DNA of 64,000 nucleotides, from contig NZ_FQYO01000001.1 in assembly GCF_900141735.1 (NCBI RefSeq), positions 558,001 to 622,000 on the forward strand, written 5' to 3'. The stretch is from Wenxinia saemankumensis. GTDB lineage: Bacteria > Pseudomonadota > Alphaproteobacteria > Rhodobacterales > Rhodobacteraceae. The position numbers and the translations under genes are program-made. Below are positions 1 to 7,967 of the stretch, piece after piece. A model generated the notes under the pieces. The model ran no database searches, had not been told where the DNA came from, and saw only the letters and a program-made list of their open reading frames with translations. Position 1 is the first letter of the stretch. Each line of letters opens with the position of its first letter.

Positions 1-1276
1 CGCCCGTGCGGCGGGAGGTCAGCTCGACCTTGCCGTCCTTCAGGCCCCGCGGGCCGACCGTGACGCGCCAGGGCAGGCCGATCAGGTCCATCGTCCCGAA
101 CTTCTCGCCCGCCCGCGCATCGCGGTCGTCGACCAGCGCCTCGAGCCCGCGCGCGGCCAGACCCGCCTCGATCGCCGCGCAAGCGGCATCGCAATCGCCG
201 TCTCCCGCGCGCAGGTTCACCACCCCCGCGTGGAACGGCGTGACGCCTTCGGGCCAGACGATGCCCTTGTCGTCGTGGCTGGCCTCGATGATCGCGCCGA
301 GCAGGCGCGACACCCCGATCCCGTGCGAGCCCATGTGGACCGGCACCTGCCTGCCGTCCGGCCCCTGCACCACGGCGCCCATCGGTTCGGAATACTTGGT
401 CCCGAAGTAGAAGATCTGCCCGACCTCGATCCCGCGCCCGACCCGGCGATGCGCCTCCGGCACCTCGGCCTCGTAGACGGCGGCGTCATGCGTCTCGTCG
501 GTGCGCGCGTAGAGCGTCGTGAACTCCTCGCAGATCGCGGCGATCTCGGCCCGGTCGTCGTAATCGACCTCGCGCGCGCCCAGCTTCAGCCCGGTGACCC
601 GGTCGTCGTAGAAGACCTCGCTCTCGCCCGTCTCGGCCAGGACGAGGAATTCGTGCGTGTCCTCGCCGCCGATCGGCCCGCTATCGGCGCGCATCGGGAT
701 CGCCGTCAGGCCCATCCGCTCGTAGGTGCGCAGGTAGCTGACCATGTGCCGGTTGTAGGCGTGGAGCGCGGCCTCCTTGTCGAGGTCGAAATTGTAGCCG
801 TCCTTCATCAGGAACTCGCGGCCGCGCATCACGCCGAAGCGGGGGCGCATCTCGTCCCGGAACTTCCACTGGATGTGGTAGAGCGTCAGCGGCAGGTCCC
901 TGTAGCTGCTGACGTGGGACCGGAAGATGTCGGTGATCATCTCCTCGTTGGTCGGCCCGTAGAGCATCTCCCGGTTCTGCCGGTCGGTGATCCGCAGCAT
1001 CTCGGGCCCGTAGGCGTCGTAGCGCCCGCTCTCGCGCCAGAGCTCGGCCGGCTGCAGCGTCGGCATCAGCAGGGGAATGTGGCCCGCGCGCTCCTGCTCC
1101 TCGTGGACGATGCGCTCGATGTTCTTCAGCACCCGCCAGCCGAGCGGCAGCCAGGAATAGATTCCCGCCTGCTGCTGCTTGATCATCCCCCCCTGAAGCA
1201 TGAGCCGGTGGCTGACGATCTGCGCCTCGCGCGGGGTCTCCTTCAGGGTCGGCAGGAAGTAGCGGGTCAGGCGCAT
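1..1276 (-). CDS. proS: Prolyl-tRNA synthetase, 3' end cut by the window edge
   Basis: Class II aminoacyl-tRNA synthetase that charges tRNA-Pro in the cytoplasm. The visible 425 residues start at ATG 1276 with [15 protein letters not shown]. Motif 1 lies near residues 34-46 ([13 protein letters not shown]), motif 2 near 138-160 ([16 protein letters not shown]), and motif 3 near 320 ([11 protein letters not shown]). Only about 150 residues separate motifs 2 and 3, so the editing insertion of the E. coli-type enzyme is absent, as is usual in alphaproteobacteria. The anticodon-binding domain runs off the left edge, and I estimate about 20 residues are missing from the family's usual length. It lies 82 bp downstream of a small membrane protein on the same strand. 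The gap holds a GC-rich dyad (about 1319-1349) without a T tract. Confidence 0.96.
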   Translation of the reverse strand, partial: MRLTRYFLPTLKETPREAQIVSHRLMLQGGMIKQQQAGIYSWLPLGWRVLKNIERIVHEEQERAGHIPLLMPTLQPAELWRESGRYDAYGPEMLRITDRQNREMLYGPTNEEMITDIFRSHVSSYRDLPLTLYHIQWKFRDEMRPRFGVMRGREFLMKDGYNFDLDKEAALHAYNRHMVSYLRTYERMGLTAIPMRADSGPIGGEDTHEFLVLAETGESEVFYDDRVTGLKLGAREVDYDDRAEIAAICEEFTTLYARTDETHDAAVYEAEVPEAHRRVGRGIEVGQIFYFGTKYSEPMGAVVQGPDGRQVPVHMGSHGIGVSRLLGAIIEASHDDKGIVWPEGVTPFHAGVVNLRAGDGDCDAACAAIEAGLAARGLEALVDDRDARAGEKFGTMDLIGLPWRVTVGPRGLKDGKVELTSRRTG

Positions 1277-1358
1277 GGTCACACTCGCGGAACTGGGGCG
1301 AGAGGCTGCATAAGCGCTCCCCCGGGGCCGTGACAAGCGGCCTCGGGGGCCTTTGGCG

Positions 1359-1775
1359 CTACTCCGCGGGCCGGACCGCGTGGCGGTGCGGCCGGACCGT
1401 GCCCTCCGCGCCGAACCCGTAGCGGAACAGGACGACCAGGAAGGTGAGCATGGAGGCGATCGTGACGAAGCTGCCCACGATGGCCAGGATCTCGGACCCG
1501 CCGGAAGTGGCGAGCGCGATGCCGGGCACCAAGAGGACGACGCCCGCCACGGCGACGACGAAATGGATGCCGGCCAGGCGCGAGGCGTTCGCCGCGGGCG
1601 TCGTGCGATAGTAGAGCCCGAACAGGCCGAGCGTCACCCAGCCCACGAGATTGAGATGCGCATGCGCGCCGACCATCATGTGGTTCTGGCTGGCGGCCAT
1701 CTGGATGCCCCAGGCCATGCCGATCGTGACGCATATGGCGCCCGCGGCGAAGAAGCGGAATGCGATGTCCTTCAT
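1359..1775 (-). CDS. Small haem-copper oxidase subunit I-like membrane protein
   Basis: A 138-residue integral membrane protein with four predicted helices (about 8-28, 42-60, 68-88 and 96-116). The second begins with [12 protein letters not shown], resembling the histidine-containing helix of cbb3 oxidase and NO reductase catalytic subunits that binds low-spin haem. It is far shorter than a real subunit I (about 450-550 residues) and has no copper-site histidines, so it cannot be a complete oxidase. Similar short proteins are often labelled cytochrome c oxidase-like. A role in haem or metal binding at the membrane is inference. It lies between the cupin gene and proS on the same strand. The start is the only ATG near the first helix. 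Confidence 0.75.
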   Translation of the reverse strand: MKDIAFRFFAAGAICVTIGMAWGIQMAASQNHMMVGAHAHLNLVGWVTLGLFGLYYRTTPAANASRLAGIHFVVAVAGVVLLVPGIALATSGGSEILAIVGSFVTIASMLTFLVVLFRYGFGAEGTVRPHRHAVRPAE

Positions 1776-1821
1776 CTGGTTCTTCCCTCGTCTGTCGCGG
1801 CCGGCGGGGCCGCCCCGGGGC

Positions 1822-1857
1822 GGACGGGCGGGCGGGGTGGGTCTCGCCCGCCCGTCC
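1822..1857 (-). terminator. GC-rich hairpin after the cupin gene
   Basis: A perfect 13-bp stem (GGACGGGCGGGCG at 1822-1834 with CGCCCGCCCGTCC at 1845-1857) with a 10-nt loop, just downstream of the cupin stop codon. No T tract follows on the minus strand, so it may be a weak or factor-assisted terminator or a 3'-end stabiliser. Confidence 0.45.
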
Positions 1858-1866
1858 CGACCTGCA

Positions 1867-2340
1867 TCATTCCGCGCCGAGCGGCGGCCCGGTGAAATCC
1901 AGGTTGTGCCGCTTCGCGCTCTCTATCACCGCCTCCATGTCCTCGGGGATGCGGTACCGTCCCTCGGCCATGTCGCGGAAGAAGCCCTCGAACCCGCCGG
2001 GCGTCAGGATGACGAGGTGCCGCGAGGGGATGTCGCTCACCACACGGTAGGTGTGTTCCCGCCCGCGGGGAATGAAGGCGGTCTCGCCGGGCCCGCGGAC
2101 GAAGCTCTCTCCCTCGAGCCAGAACTCGACCTGACCCGAGAGCACGACGAAGCATTCGTCCTCGGCATGGTGGACATGGCGCGGCGGTCCCGAACGGGCG
2201 GGCGAGACGCTGTCCACGATGGACATGGCGCCCCCCGATTCCTCGGGGGCGAGCACCACCTTGTAGAGCGTGCCGTTCCAGTCGAGCGTGCCGGGACCGA
2301 GATCGGTGGAAAATGTGTCGAGCATGTAGGTCGTCTCCAA
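1867..2340 (-). CDS. Cupin-domain protein
   Basis: A 157-residue single-domain cupin. The first cupin motif is RHVHHAEDECFVVLSGQVEFWLEG (His-X-His plus Glu), split here as RHVHHAEDE and VVLSGQVEFWL around residues 55-78. The second is visible in PGETAFIPRGREHTYRV around residues 85-101. The metal-binding His/Glu set is therefore present. No signal peptide is seen, so it should be cytoplasmic. The substrate cannot be deduced: related proteins include small-molecule dioxygenases and sugar isomerase-like enzymes. It is transcribed divergently from a LysR regulator, whose likely target it is. An alternative start five codons in (MLDTF) is possible. Confidence 0.85.
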   Translation of the reverse strand: METTYMLDTFSTDLGPGTLDWNGTLYKVVLAPEESGGAMSIVDSVSPARSGPPRHVHHAEDECFVVLSGQVEFWLEGESFVRGPGETAFIPRGREHTYRVVSDIPSRHLVILTPGGFEGFFRDMAEGRYRIPEDMEAVIESAKRHNLDFTGPPLGAE

Positions 2341-2456
2341 TGCGACAGCGGCAAGGCGGGGGCGGCCGCAGGCCGGACCTTTCGTCCACCCCCGCGCGAT
2401 GCTGCTGAAACCGTTTTTTCAAATCATGCCGGGATGCGATGATCGCGGCTGCCGGC

Positions 2457-2485
2457 ATATAAAGGCAACGTGCCCCCCGGACCAA
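2457..2485 (-). promoter_or_regulatory. Putative sigma-70-type promoter for the cupin gene
   Basis: On the minus strand, TTGGTC (2485-2480) and TTATAT (2462-2457) are separated by exactly 17 bp, in an AT-richer patch of an otherwise GC-rich intergenic region. It lies about 115 bp upstream of the cupin start. Assigned by pattern only. Confidence 0.45.
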
Positions 2486-2513
2486 ATCGATTGATTGTAT
2501 GGTATCTATCGAT
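2486..2513. promoter_or_regulatory. ATCGAT-N16-ATCGAT dyad between cupin and LysR genes
   Basis: Two ATCGAT half-sites (2486-2491 and 2508-2513) flank 16 bp, abut the -35 element of the cupin promoter and sit just before the LysR start. The position fits a site for LysR autoregulation and target control. The function is inferred. Confidence 0.4.
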
Positions 2514-2516
2514 CCC

Positions 2517-3512
2517 ATGAATTTGGCCGGATTCGATCTCAACCTCCTCAAGGTGCTCGACGCGCTCCTGCGCGAGGGATCGACGGTCCGCGCCGGCCAG
2601 CGGGTGGGCCTGTCGCAGCCGGCGGTATCCGCCGCCCTGGGGCGGCTGCGCCATGCCCTGGCCGACCCGCTCTTCGTTCGCGCCGGCCAGAGGCTGCAGC
2701 CCACGGAAGTCGCCCGCGCCCTCGCCCCGCAGGTCCGCGCGGCGCTGGAGGCGGCGGAGCGGGTGCTGGCGGGGACCGAGCTGCTCGACCCCGCCCGGCT
2801 GGAGCGGACCTTCCATCTGTGCGGAGCCGACTACGTGTCCGAGATCGTCCTGCCCCCGGTCCTGCGGCGCCTCTCCGTCGAGGCGCCCGGCGTGCGCACG
2901 ACCATCGTGGACGAGATTTTCGAGCATTCGCTCGACCGGATGCGGGAAGAGGAGATCGACGTCCTCGTCGTGCCGAGATTCCCCTTTCCGGACGACCTGG
3001 AAAGCCGCGTCGCCTTCACCTCGCGCTTCGTCGTGGCGTCGCGTCCGGGCCATCCGGCCCTCGCCCGCGCGGGGCTTGCGCCCGGCGACACGCTGCCGCT
3101 CGACCTCTTCTGCGAGATCCCGCAGGTCCGGTTCGGCTTCGACCGGGGGGCCATCGCCCGTCTCGGCAACGAGGACGCGGAACTGGAGCGCCTGGGCCGC
3201 CGCCGCCGGATCGTCGCCACGGCGCCGGGATTCAGCCCGCTGACCGCCATGGTGGCGGGCACGGACTGCCTCGCCGTCCTTCCCGAACTGATCGGCCTGC
3301 GGGAGGCGGCCCTGGGCCGGATCGACCTCTGGGGCGCACCGATCCCGCTCCATCCGCTCGACCTCTGCCTCGTCTGGCACCGCCGGCACAACGAGGCGTC
3401 GGCCCATCGCTGGTTCCGCGACCTCGTCGCGGAGGAGGCGGCGGCGGCGCATGCCCTGCCCGCGGGCACGGCCGCGCCGCACCCGATGCGATCGGACCCG
3501 CTTGGCGCTTGA
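2517..3512 (+). CDS. LysR-family transcriptional regulator (NodD-like branch)
   Basis: A 331-residue LysR-type regulator. It opens with MNLAGFDLNLLKVLDALL, and the winged helix-turn-helix covers about residues 5-65 (LSQPAVSAALGRLRHALADPLF). The periplasmic-binding-like effector domain fills the rest. The layout of the N-terminus and the MRFGFDRG-like middle recall the NodD/NahR/LinR group rather than the CysB group. ATG 2517 was chosen over ATG 2499 because the upstream ATG lies inside the palindromic operator-like sequence and adds residues outside the family pattern. It is divergent from the cupin gene, which it probably regulates in response to a small aromatic-type ligand (inference). Confidence 0.92.
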   Translation: MNLAGFDLNLLKVLDALLREGSTVRAGQRVGLSQPAVSAALGRLRHALADPLFVRAGQRLQPTEVARALAPQVRAALEAAERVLAGTELLDPARLERTFHLCGADYVSEIVLPPVLRRLSVEAPGVRTTIVDEIFEHSLDRMREEEIDVLVVPRFPFPDDLESRVAFTSRFVVASRPGHPALARAGLAPGDTLPLDLFCEIPQVRFGFDRGAIARLGNEDAELERLGRRRRIVATAPGFSPLTAMVAGTDCLAVLPELIGLREAALGRIDLWGAPIPLHPLDLCLVWHRRHNEASAHRWFRDLVAEEAAAAHALPAGTAAPHPMRSDPLGA

Positions 3513-3543
3513 TCGCCGCCGGCTGCTGGCCCAAACAGGCGGC

Positions 3544-4668
3544 ATGGCGCTTCAGGTCTCGCAACAGCTGAAATACTGGGGAATCGCGGCGGCGATCCTC
3601 GTCCTGCTGCTCTGGCTGCTGGGGGACGTGATCCTGCCCTTCGTGCTGGGCGGGGCCATCGCCTACATCCTCGACCCGCTGGCCGACCGGCTGGAGCGGC
3701 TGGGGCTGAGCCGGGCCGCCTCGGTCGCGGTCATCACCGTCTTCTCGATCCTCGTCTTCGTGCTGCTGATCCTGCTGGTGATCCCGACGCTGGTGCAGCA
3801 GGCCACCAATCTCGTCGAATTCGCGCCCGAGCTCTTTGCCCGGGTCTACGGCGCGCTCGACACCCGCTTCCCCGAGCTGATGGCCGAGGGGGGCGCGGTG
3901 CAGGAGCAGCTGGCCACGATCGGCGCCGCCATCCAGGAGAGGGGCGGCGCGCTGATCGCGGCGCTGTTCTCCTCGGTCTCGGGCCTGCTGAACGTCGTCC
4001 TGCTGCTCGTCGTGGTGCCGGTCGTCAGCGTCTACCTGCTGGTCGACTGGGACCGGATGGTCGCCAAGGTCGACGAGCTGCTGCCGCGCGAGCATGCGCC
4101 GACGATCCGGCGGCTGGGACGCGAGATCGACACCACCCTCGCCTCCTTCATCCGGGGCCAGGGCCTCGTCTGCCTGATCCTGGGGACCTGGTACGCCATC
4201 GCGCTCGCCCTGGTGGGACTGAATTTCGGCCTGGTGATCGGGGCGGTCGCGGGCTTCCTGACCTTCATCCCCTATGTCGGCGCGCTGGTCGGCGGCGGCC
4301 TCGCCATCGGGATGGCGCTGGTCCAGTTCTGGGGCGACTGGGTGTGGATCCTGGTCGTCTGGGCGATCTTCCAGTCCGGCCAGTTCGTCGAGGGCAACAT
4401 CCTGACGCCCAAGCTGGTGGGATCGAGCGTCGGGCTGCACCCGGTCTGGCTGCTCTTCGCGCTGTCGGTCTTCGGCGCGCTGTTCGGCTTCGTCGGATTG
4501 CTGGCCGCGGTGCCCGTGGCGGCGGTGATCGGCGTGATCGCCCGGTTCGGGGTCGACCGCTACAAGGACTCGCAGCTCTATACCGGCACGCCCGAAACCG
4601 GTCCCGCCACAGGTCCCACCACCGGCCCGGCCCCCGTCGTCGCCCACTCGGGCCCGCCCGCCCCCTGA
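3544..4668 (+). CDS. AI-2E family transporter (PerM/TqsA-type)
   Basis: A 374-residue polytopic inner-membrane protein of the AI-2E exporter (UPF0118) family. Helices are grouped at about residues 8-40, 58-85, 150-180 and 205-345. The long soluble stretch after the third helix (about 80-145) is typical. The conserved GLNFGLVIGAVAGFLTFIPYVG region lies around 220-245, of which FLTFIPYVGALVGG is the most diagnostic part. Members export autoinducer-2 or act as ion antiporters or permeases, so the substrate is unknown. The last 30 residues are Thr/Pro/Gly-rich. It is followed after 2 bp by the Hda-like gene, so the two are almost certainly co-transcribed. Confidence 0.92.
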   Translation: MALQVSQQLKYWGIAAAILVLLLWLLGDVILPFVLGGAIAYILDPLADRLERLGLSRAASVAVITVFSILVFVLLILLVIPTLVQQATNLVEFAPELFARVYGALDTRFPELMAEGGAVQEQLATIGAAIQERGGALIAALFSSVSGLLNVVLLLVVVPVVSVYLLVDWDRMVAKVDELLPREHAPTIRRLGREIDTTLASFIRGQGLVCLILGTWYAIALALVGLNFGLVIGAVAGFLTFIPYVGALVGGGLAIGMALVQFWGDWVWILVVWAIFQSGQFVEGNILTPKLVGSSVGLHPVWLLFALSVFGALFGFVGLLAAVPVAAVIGVIARFGVDRYKDSQLYTGTPETGPATGPTTGPAPVVAHSGPPAP

Positions 4669-4670
4669 CG

Positions 4671-5357
4671 ATGGCCCGGCAGCTTCCCCTGCACCTGCCG
4701 CCGGACGTCCGGCTGGGGGCGGCCGACTTCTTCGTCGGGGCGCCCAACCGCGCCGCCTACGAGCTGGTGACGGGCCCCGCCCCCTGGCCCGAGGGCAAGC
4801 TGCTGGTGCACGGGCCCGCCGGCGCGGGCAAGAGCCACCTCGCCCGCCTCTGGCTGGAGAGCGTGGGCGGCGCGCGGATCGACGCGCGCCGGATCGAGGA
4901 CGCGCCCCGCCCCCCGGACGATGCCGCGGTGGCGGTCGAGGATCTCCAGCGCCTGACGCCGGACGGCGAGGTGGCGCTCTTCCACCTGCACAACCGCCTC
5001 CGCCAGGGGGGCGGCCGTCTGCTGATGACCGCCGACCGGCCGGCCGCGCGCCTCGCCGTCGCCCTGCCCGACCTCGCCAGCCGGCTGCAGGGCACGCTCG
5101 CCGCGGGGATCGGCGACCCGGACGAGATGCTGACCCTGGCGCTGCTGGCCAAGCTCTTCTCCGATCGCGGTCTGGCCCCCGCGCCGGGCGTGCTGTCCTA
5201 CCTCGCCGCGCGGATCGGCCGGTCACACGCGGCGGCGGCCGAGGCGGTGGCCGCGCTCGACGCGGCCTCGCTCGCGCGCAAATCCGCCGTCACCGTGCCG
5301 CTGGCCCGCGCCTGGCTCTCGGGCGATCTGGACAGCGGGGGCCCGGGGGCGCGATGA
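4671..5357 (+). CDS. DnaA-related AAA+ protein, Hda-like
   Basis: A 228-residue protein matching the AAA+ core of DnaA but lacking the DNA-binding domain IV, the layout of Hda/HdaA. In E. coli and Caulobacter that protein, with the beta clamp, stimulates ATP hydrolysis by DnaA to prevent re-initiation. The N-terminal QLPLHLP segment resembles the clamp-binding motif of Hda proteins (QL-x-LPL type). Walker A is GPAGAGKS at residues 48-55. The Walker B region reads AVAVEDLQ near residue 88. Start ATG 4671 lies 2 bp after the upstream stop. Genes for an exporter, Hda, Ppk and Ppx form a tight same-strand cluster. Confidence 0.88.
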   Translation: MARQLPLHLPPDVRLGAADFFVGAPNRAAYELVTGPAPWPEGKLLVHGPAGAGKSHLARLWLESVGGARIDARRIEDAPRPPDDAAVAVEDLQRLTPDGEVALFHLHNRLRQGGGRLLMTADRPAARLAVALPDLASRLQGTLAAGIGDPDEMLTLALLAKLFSDRGLAPAPGVLSYLAARIGRSHAAAAEAVAALDAASLARKSAVTVPLARAWLSGDLDSGGPGAR

Positions 5358-5364
5358 TCGGGCC

Positions 5365-7608
5365 ATGCCCGACGACCTGCCCGCCCCCCGAATGTCATCG
5401 CCCCGTCACGAGCCGCCCGTATCGCCGCTCTCCATGAGCCTGGCGAACTTCCTCGACGCGCCCTTTCCCGACCCGGTCGACCTCGGCGAGGTGCCGGAGG
5501 GACCGGCGCGCTTCTTCAACCGCGAGCTGTCCTGGCTCGGCTTCAACTGGCGCGTCCTCGGCGAGGCCGAGAACCCGCGCGTGCCGCTGCTCGAACGGCT
5601 GCGATTCCTGTCGATCTCGGCCAGCAATCTCGACGAGTTCTACACCGTCCGCGTGGCGGGCCTGCGCGAGCTGGCGATGGCGGGCAACCTCACCCCGTCC
5701 TTCGACGGGCTCACCCCGGCCGAGCAGCTGACGCTGATCGACGAGAATGCCCGCGCGCTGATGACCCGGCAGCAGGAGGTGCTGTCGGAGCTGCTGGCCC
5801 TGATGGCGCAGGAGGGGATCCGTGTCCTCACGCGCGAGGAGGTCACGCCGGAGGAGCGCGCGCACCTGACCGAGGTCTTCCTCGACGAGGTGTTTCCCGT
5901 CCTCTCGCCCCTCGCGATCGACCCCGCCCACCCCTTCCCCTTCATCCCGAACGAGGGGCTGGCGCTGGCGCTGCAGCTCGAGCACGAGGAGGAGCGGCGC
6001 AGCCTGCGCGCCCTGCTGCCCGTGCCGCGACAGATCGCGCGGTTCCACGACGTCTCGCCCTCGGGCGACGGACGGCGCGTCCTGCCGCTGGAGGAGCTTT
6101 GCCTGCTCTTTCTCGGTCAGCTCTTCCCGGGCTACCGCCTGAAGGGGCACTGCATCTTCCGCGTGCTGCGCGACAGCGACCTCGAGGTCGAGGAGGAGGC
6201 CGAGGATCTCGTCCGCGAGTTCGAGACCGCGCTGAAGCGCCGCCGCCGGGGCGAGGTGGTCCGGCTGAAGCTGTCCTCGGGCGCGCCCGCGGGGCTGCGC
6301 AGGGTCATCGTGGAACAGGTCCACATCACAGAGCGCGAGGTGGTCGAGGTCGAGGGGCTGATCGGCATCGGCGATCTTTCGGAACTCGTCACAGACCGCC
6401 GGCCCGACCTGCTCTGGCCGCCCTTCACCCCCCGCGTGCCGGAGCGGGTGCAGGACCATGACGGCGACATGTTCGCCGCCATCCGCCAGAAGGACATGCT
6501 GCTGCACCACCCCTACGAGACCTTCGACATGGTGGTGCGCTTCATCCGGCAGGCCGCCGCCGATCCCGACGTGGTGGCGATCAAACAGACGCTCTACCGC
6601 ACCTCGCGCAATTCGCCCGTGGTCGAGGCGCTGTGCGAGGCGGCGGAGGACGGCAAGTCGGTCACCGCGCTGGTCGAGCTGAAGGCCCGGTTCGACGAGG
6701 CCGCGAACATCCGCCAGTCCCGCCGGCTGGAACGGGCGGGCGCGCATGTCGTCTACGGTTTCACCCAGTACAAGACCCACGCCAAGGTCAGCGTCGTCGT
6801 CCGGCGCGAGGGCGACCGGCTGGTGACCTATTCGCATTTCGGCACCGGAAACTACCACCCGATCACCGCACGGATCTACACGGACCTGTCGCTCTTCACC
6901 TGCTCGCCGGCACTCGGGCGGGACGCGACGAAGGTGTTCAACTATGTCGGCGGCTATGCCGAGCCGATGGGGCTGGAGAACCTCGCCCTGTCGCCCAAGA
7001 CGCTGAAGCCGCGCCTGATGGACTTCATCGAGCGCGAGATCGAGCATGCGCGCGCGGGGCGGCCGGCGGTCATCTGGGCCAAGATGAACTCGCTCATCGA
7101 GCAGGACATCATCGAGGCGCTCTACCGCGCCAGCCAGGAGGGCGTGCAGATCAGCCTCGTCATCCGCGGCATCTGCGGGTTGCGGCCGGGCGTGAAGGGC
7201 CTGAGCGAGAACATCCGGGTGAAGTCGATCATCGGCCGGTTCCTGGAACATTCGCGCATCGTCTGCTTCGGCGGCGGGCTCGGCCTGCCCTCGACACGGG
7301 CGCGGGTCTTCATCTCGTCGGCGGACTGGATGGGCCGCAACCTCAACCGCCGGGTCGAGACGCTGATCGAGGCGACCAACCCCACGGTGAAGGCGCAGAT
7401 CGTCGAGCAGATCATGGCCGCCAACCTCGCCGACGTGGCGCAGTCCTGGCTGATGCAGCCCGACGGCACCTTCGTCCGGGCCGAGGACGACGCGGACGGG
7501 CGCCCCTTCTCGTGCCACCGCTTCTTCATGGAGAACCCCTCGCTCTCGGGCCGCGGTTCGGCCGGGGCCGAGGACGTGCCGCACCTGACCCACAGCCACG
7601 ACGACTGA
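5365..7608 (+). CDS. ppk1: Polyphosphate kinase 1
   Basis: Reversible transfer of the ATP gamma-phosphate to a growing inorganic polyphosphate chain. The 747-residue product has all four PPK1 domains: an N-terminal helical domain (RFFNRELSWLGFNWRVL about 50-66), the head domain (about 150-360), and two phospholipase-D-like catalytic domains. The autophosphorylated histidine is in YSHFGTGNYHP near residue 500, and the second catalytic region includes SADWMGRNLNRR near residue 660. The first in-frame ATG (5365) gives a 23-residue tail upstream of MSLANFLD (5434), so a shorter start is possible. The gene begins 7 bp after the hda-like gene and precedes ppx. Confidence 0.96.
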   Translation: MPDDLPAPRMSSPRHEPPVSPLSMSLANFLDAPFPDPVDLGEVPEGPARFFNRELSWLGFNWRVLGEAENPRVPLLERLRFLSISASNLDEFYTVRVAGLRELAMAGNLTPSFDGLTPAEQLTLIDENARALMTRQQEVLSELLALMAQEGIRVLTREEVTPEERAHLTEVFLDEVFPVLSPLAIDPAHPFPFIPNEGLALALQLEHEEERRSLRALLPVPRQIARFHDVSPSGDGRRVLPLEELCLLFLGQLFPGYRLKGHCIFRVLRDSDLEVEEEAEDLVREFETALKRRRRGEVVRLKLSSGAPAGLRRVIVEQVHITEREVVEVEGLIGIGDLSELVTDRRPDLLWPPFTPRVPERVQDHDGDMFAAIRQKDMLLHHPYETFDMVVRFIRQAAADPDVVAIKQTLYRTSRNSPVVEALCEAAEDGKSVTALVELKARFDEAANIRQSRRLERAGAHVVYGFTQYKTHAKVSVVVRREGDRLVTYSHFGTGNYHPITARIYTDLSLFTCSPALGRDATKVFNYVGGYAEPMGLENLALSPKTLKPRLMDFIEREIEHARAGRPAVIWAKMNSLIEQDIIEALYRASQEGVQISLVIRGICGLRPGVKGLSENIRVKSIIGRFLEHSRIVCFGGGLGLPSTRARVFISSADWMGRNLNRRVETLIEATNPTVKAQIVEQIMAANLADVAQSWLMQPDGTFVRAEDDADGRPFSCHRFFMENPSLSGRGSAGAEDVPHLTHSHDD

Positions 7609-7967
7609 GGGGAAACCTCGGCCCGGACGCGCCGCCCGGCCCCGACCGGGCCGCGTCCCCGCGACGAAACCGGCGGCAGCCGGGCGAATGGGCCGTCGAC
7701 CGGTCCTGCGCCCGGACTCCCGCGCGGGGATGCCTCGGCAGCGGTCGGACCTGGATGCGCCGCCCCGCCCCGGCCGCCTCGGCCCCGCATGGCGGGACGA
7801 GCGGGCTTCGGGCGCAGCGACCGGGCAGGCGCGCGCCAGCCCACGGTGGGGCACGCCGCCGCACCGGGCGGCCCCGGGTGACGCTGGGGCGGCGCGCGTC
7901 CTGCGCGTTGACTCGTGCGACCCCGACTTACATGGTCCCGCCGACCGGCACGACCTTGCGGGATGCG
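7609..7967. other. Gap between ppk1 and ppx without a recognisable gene
   Basis: 359 bp of GC-rich sequence. I find no convincing coding frame or RNA. A weak promoter-like pair, TTGACT (7908-7913) and TACATG (7929-7934), has only a 15-bp spacer. The length suggests ppx may have its own promoter. Confidence 0.5.

Noticed and set aside
2499-2516. ATG 2499 as start of the LysR gene
   Set aside because: It lies inside the ATCGAT dyad and adds six residues outside the family pattern. ATG 2517 begins the usual LysR N-terminus.
5395-7854. Long open frame of 819 codons antisense to ppk1
   Set aside because: In sequence this GC-rich, stop-poor antisense frames are expected. Its translation is rich in Arg, Asp, Gly and His with no domain, while the opposite strand encodes a complete Ppk1.
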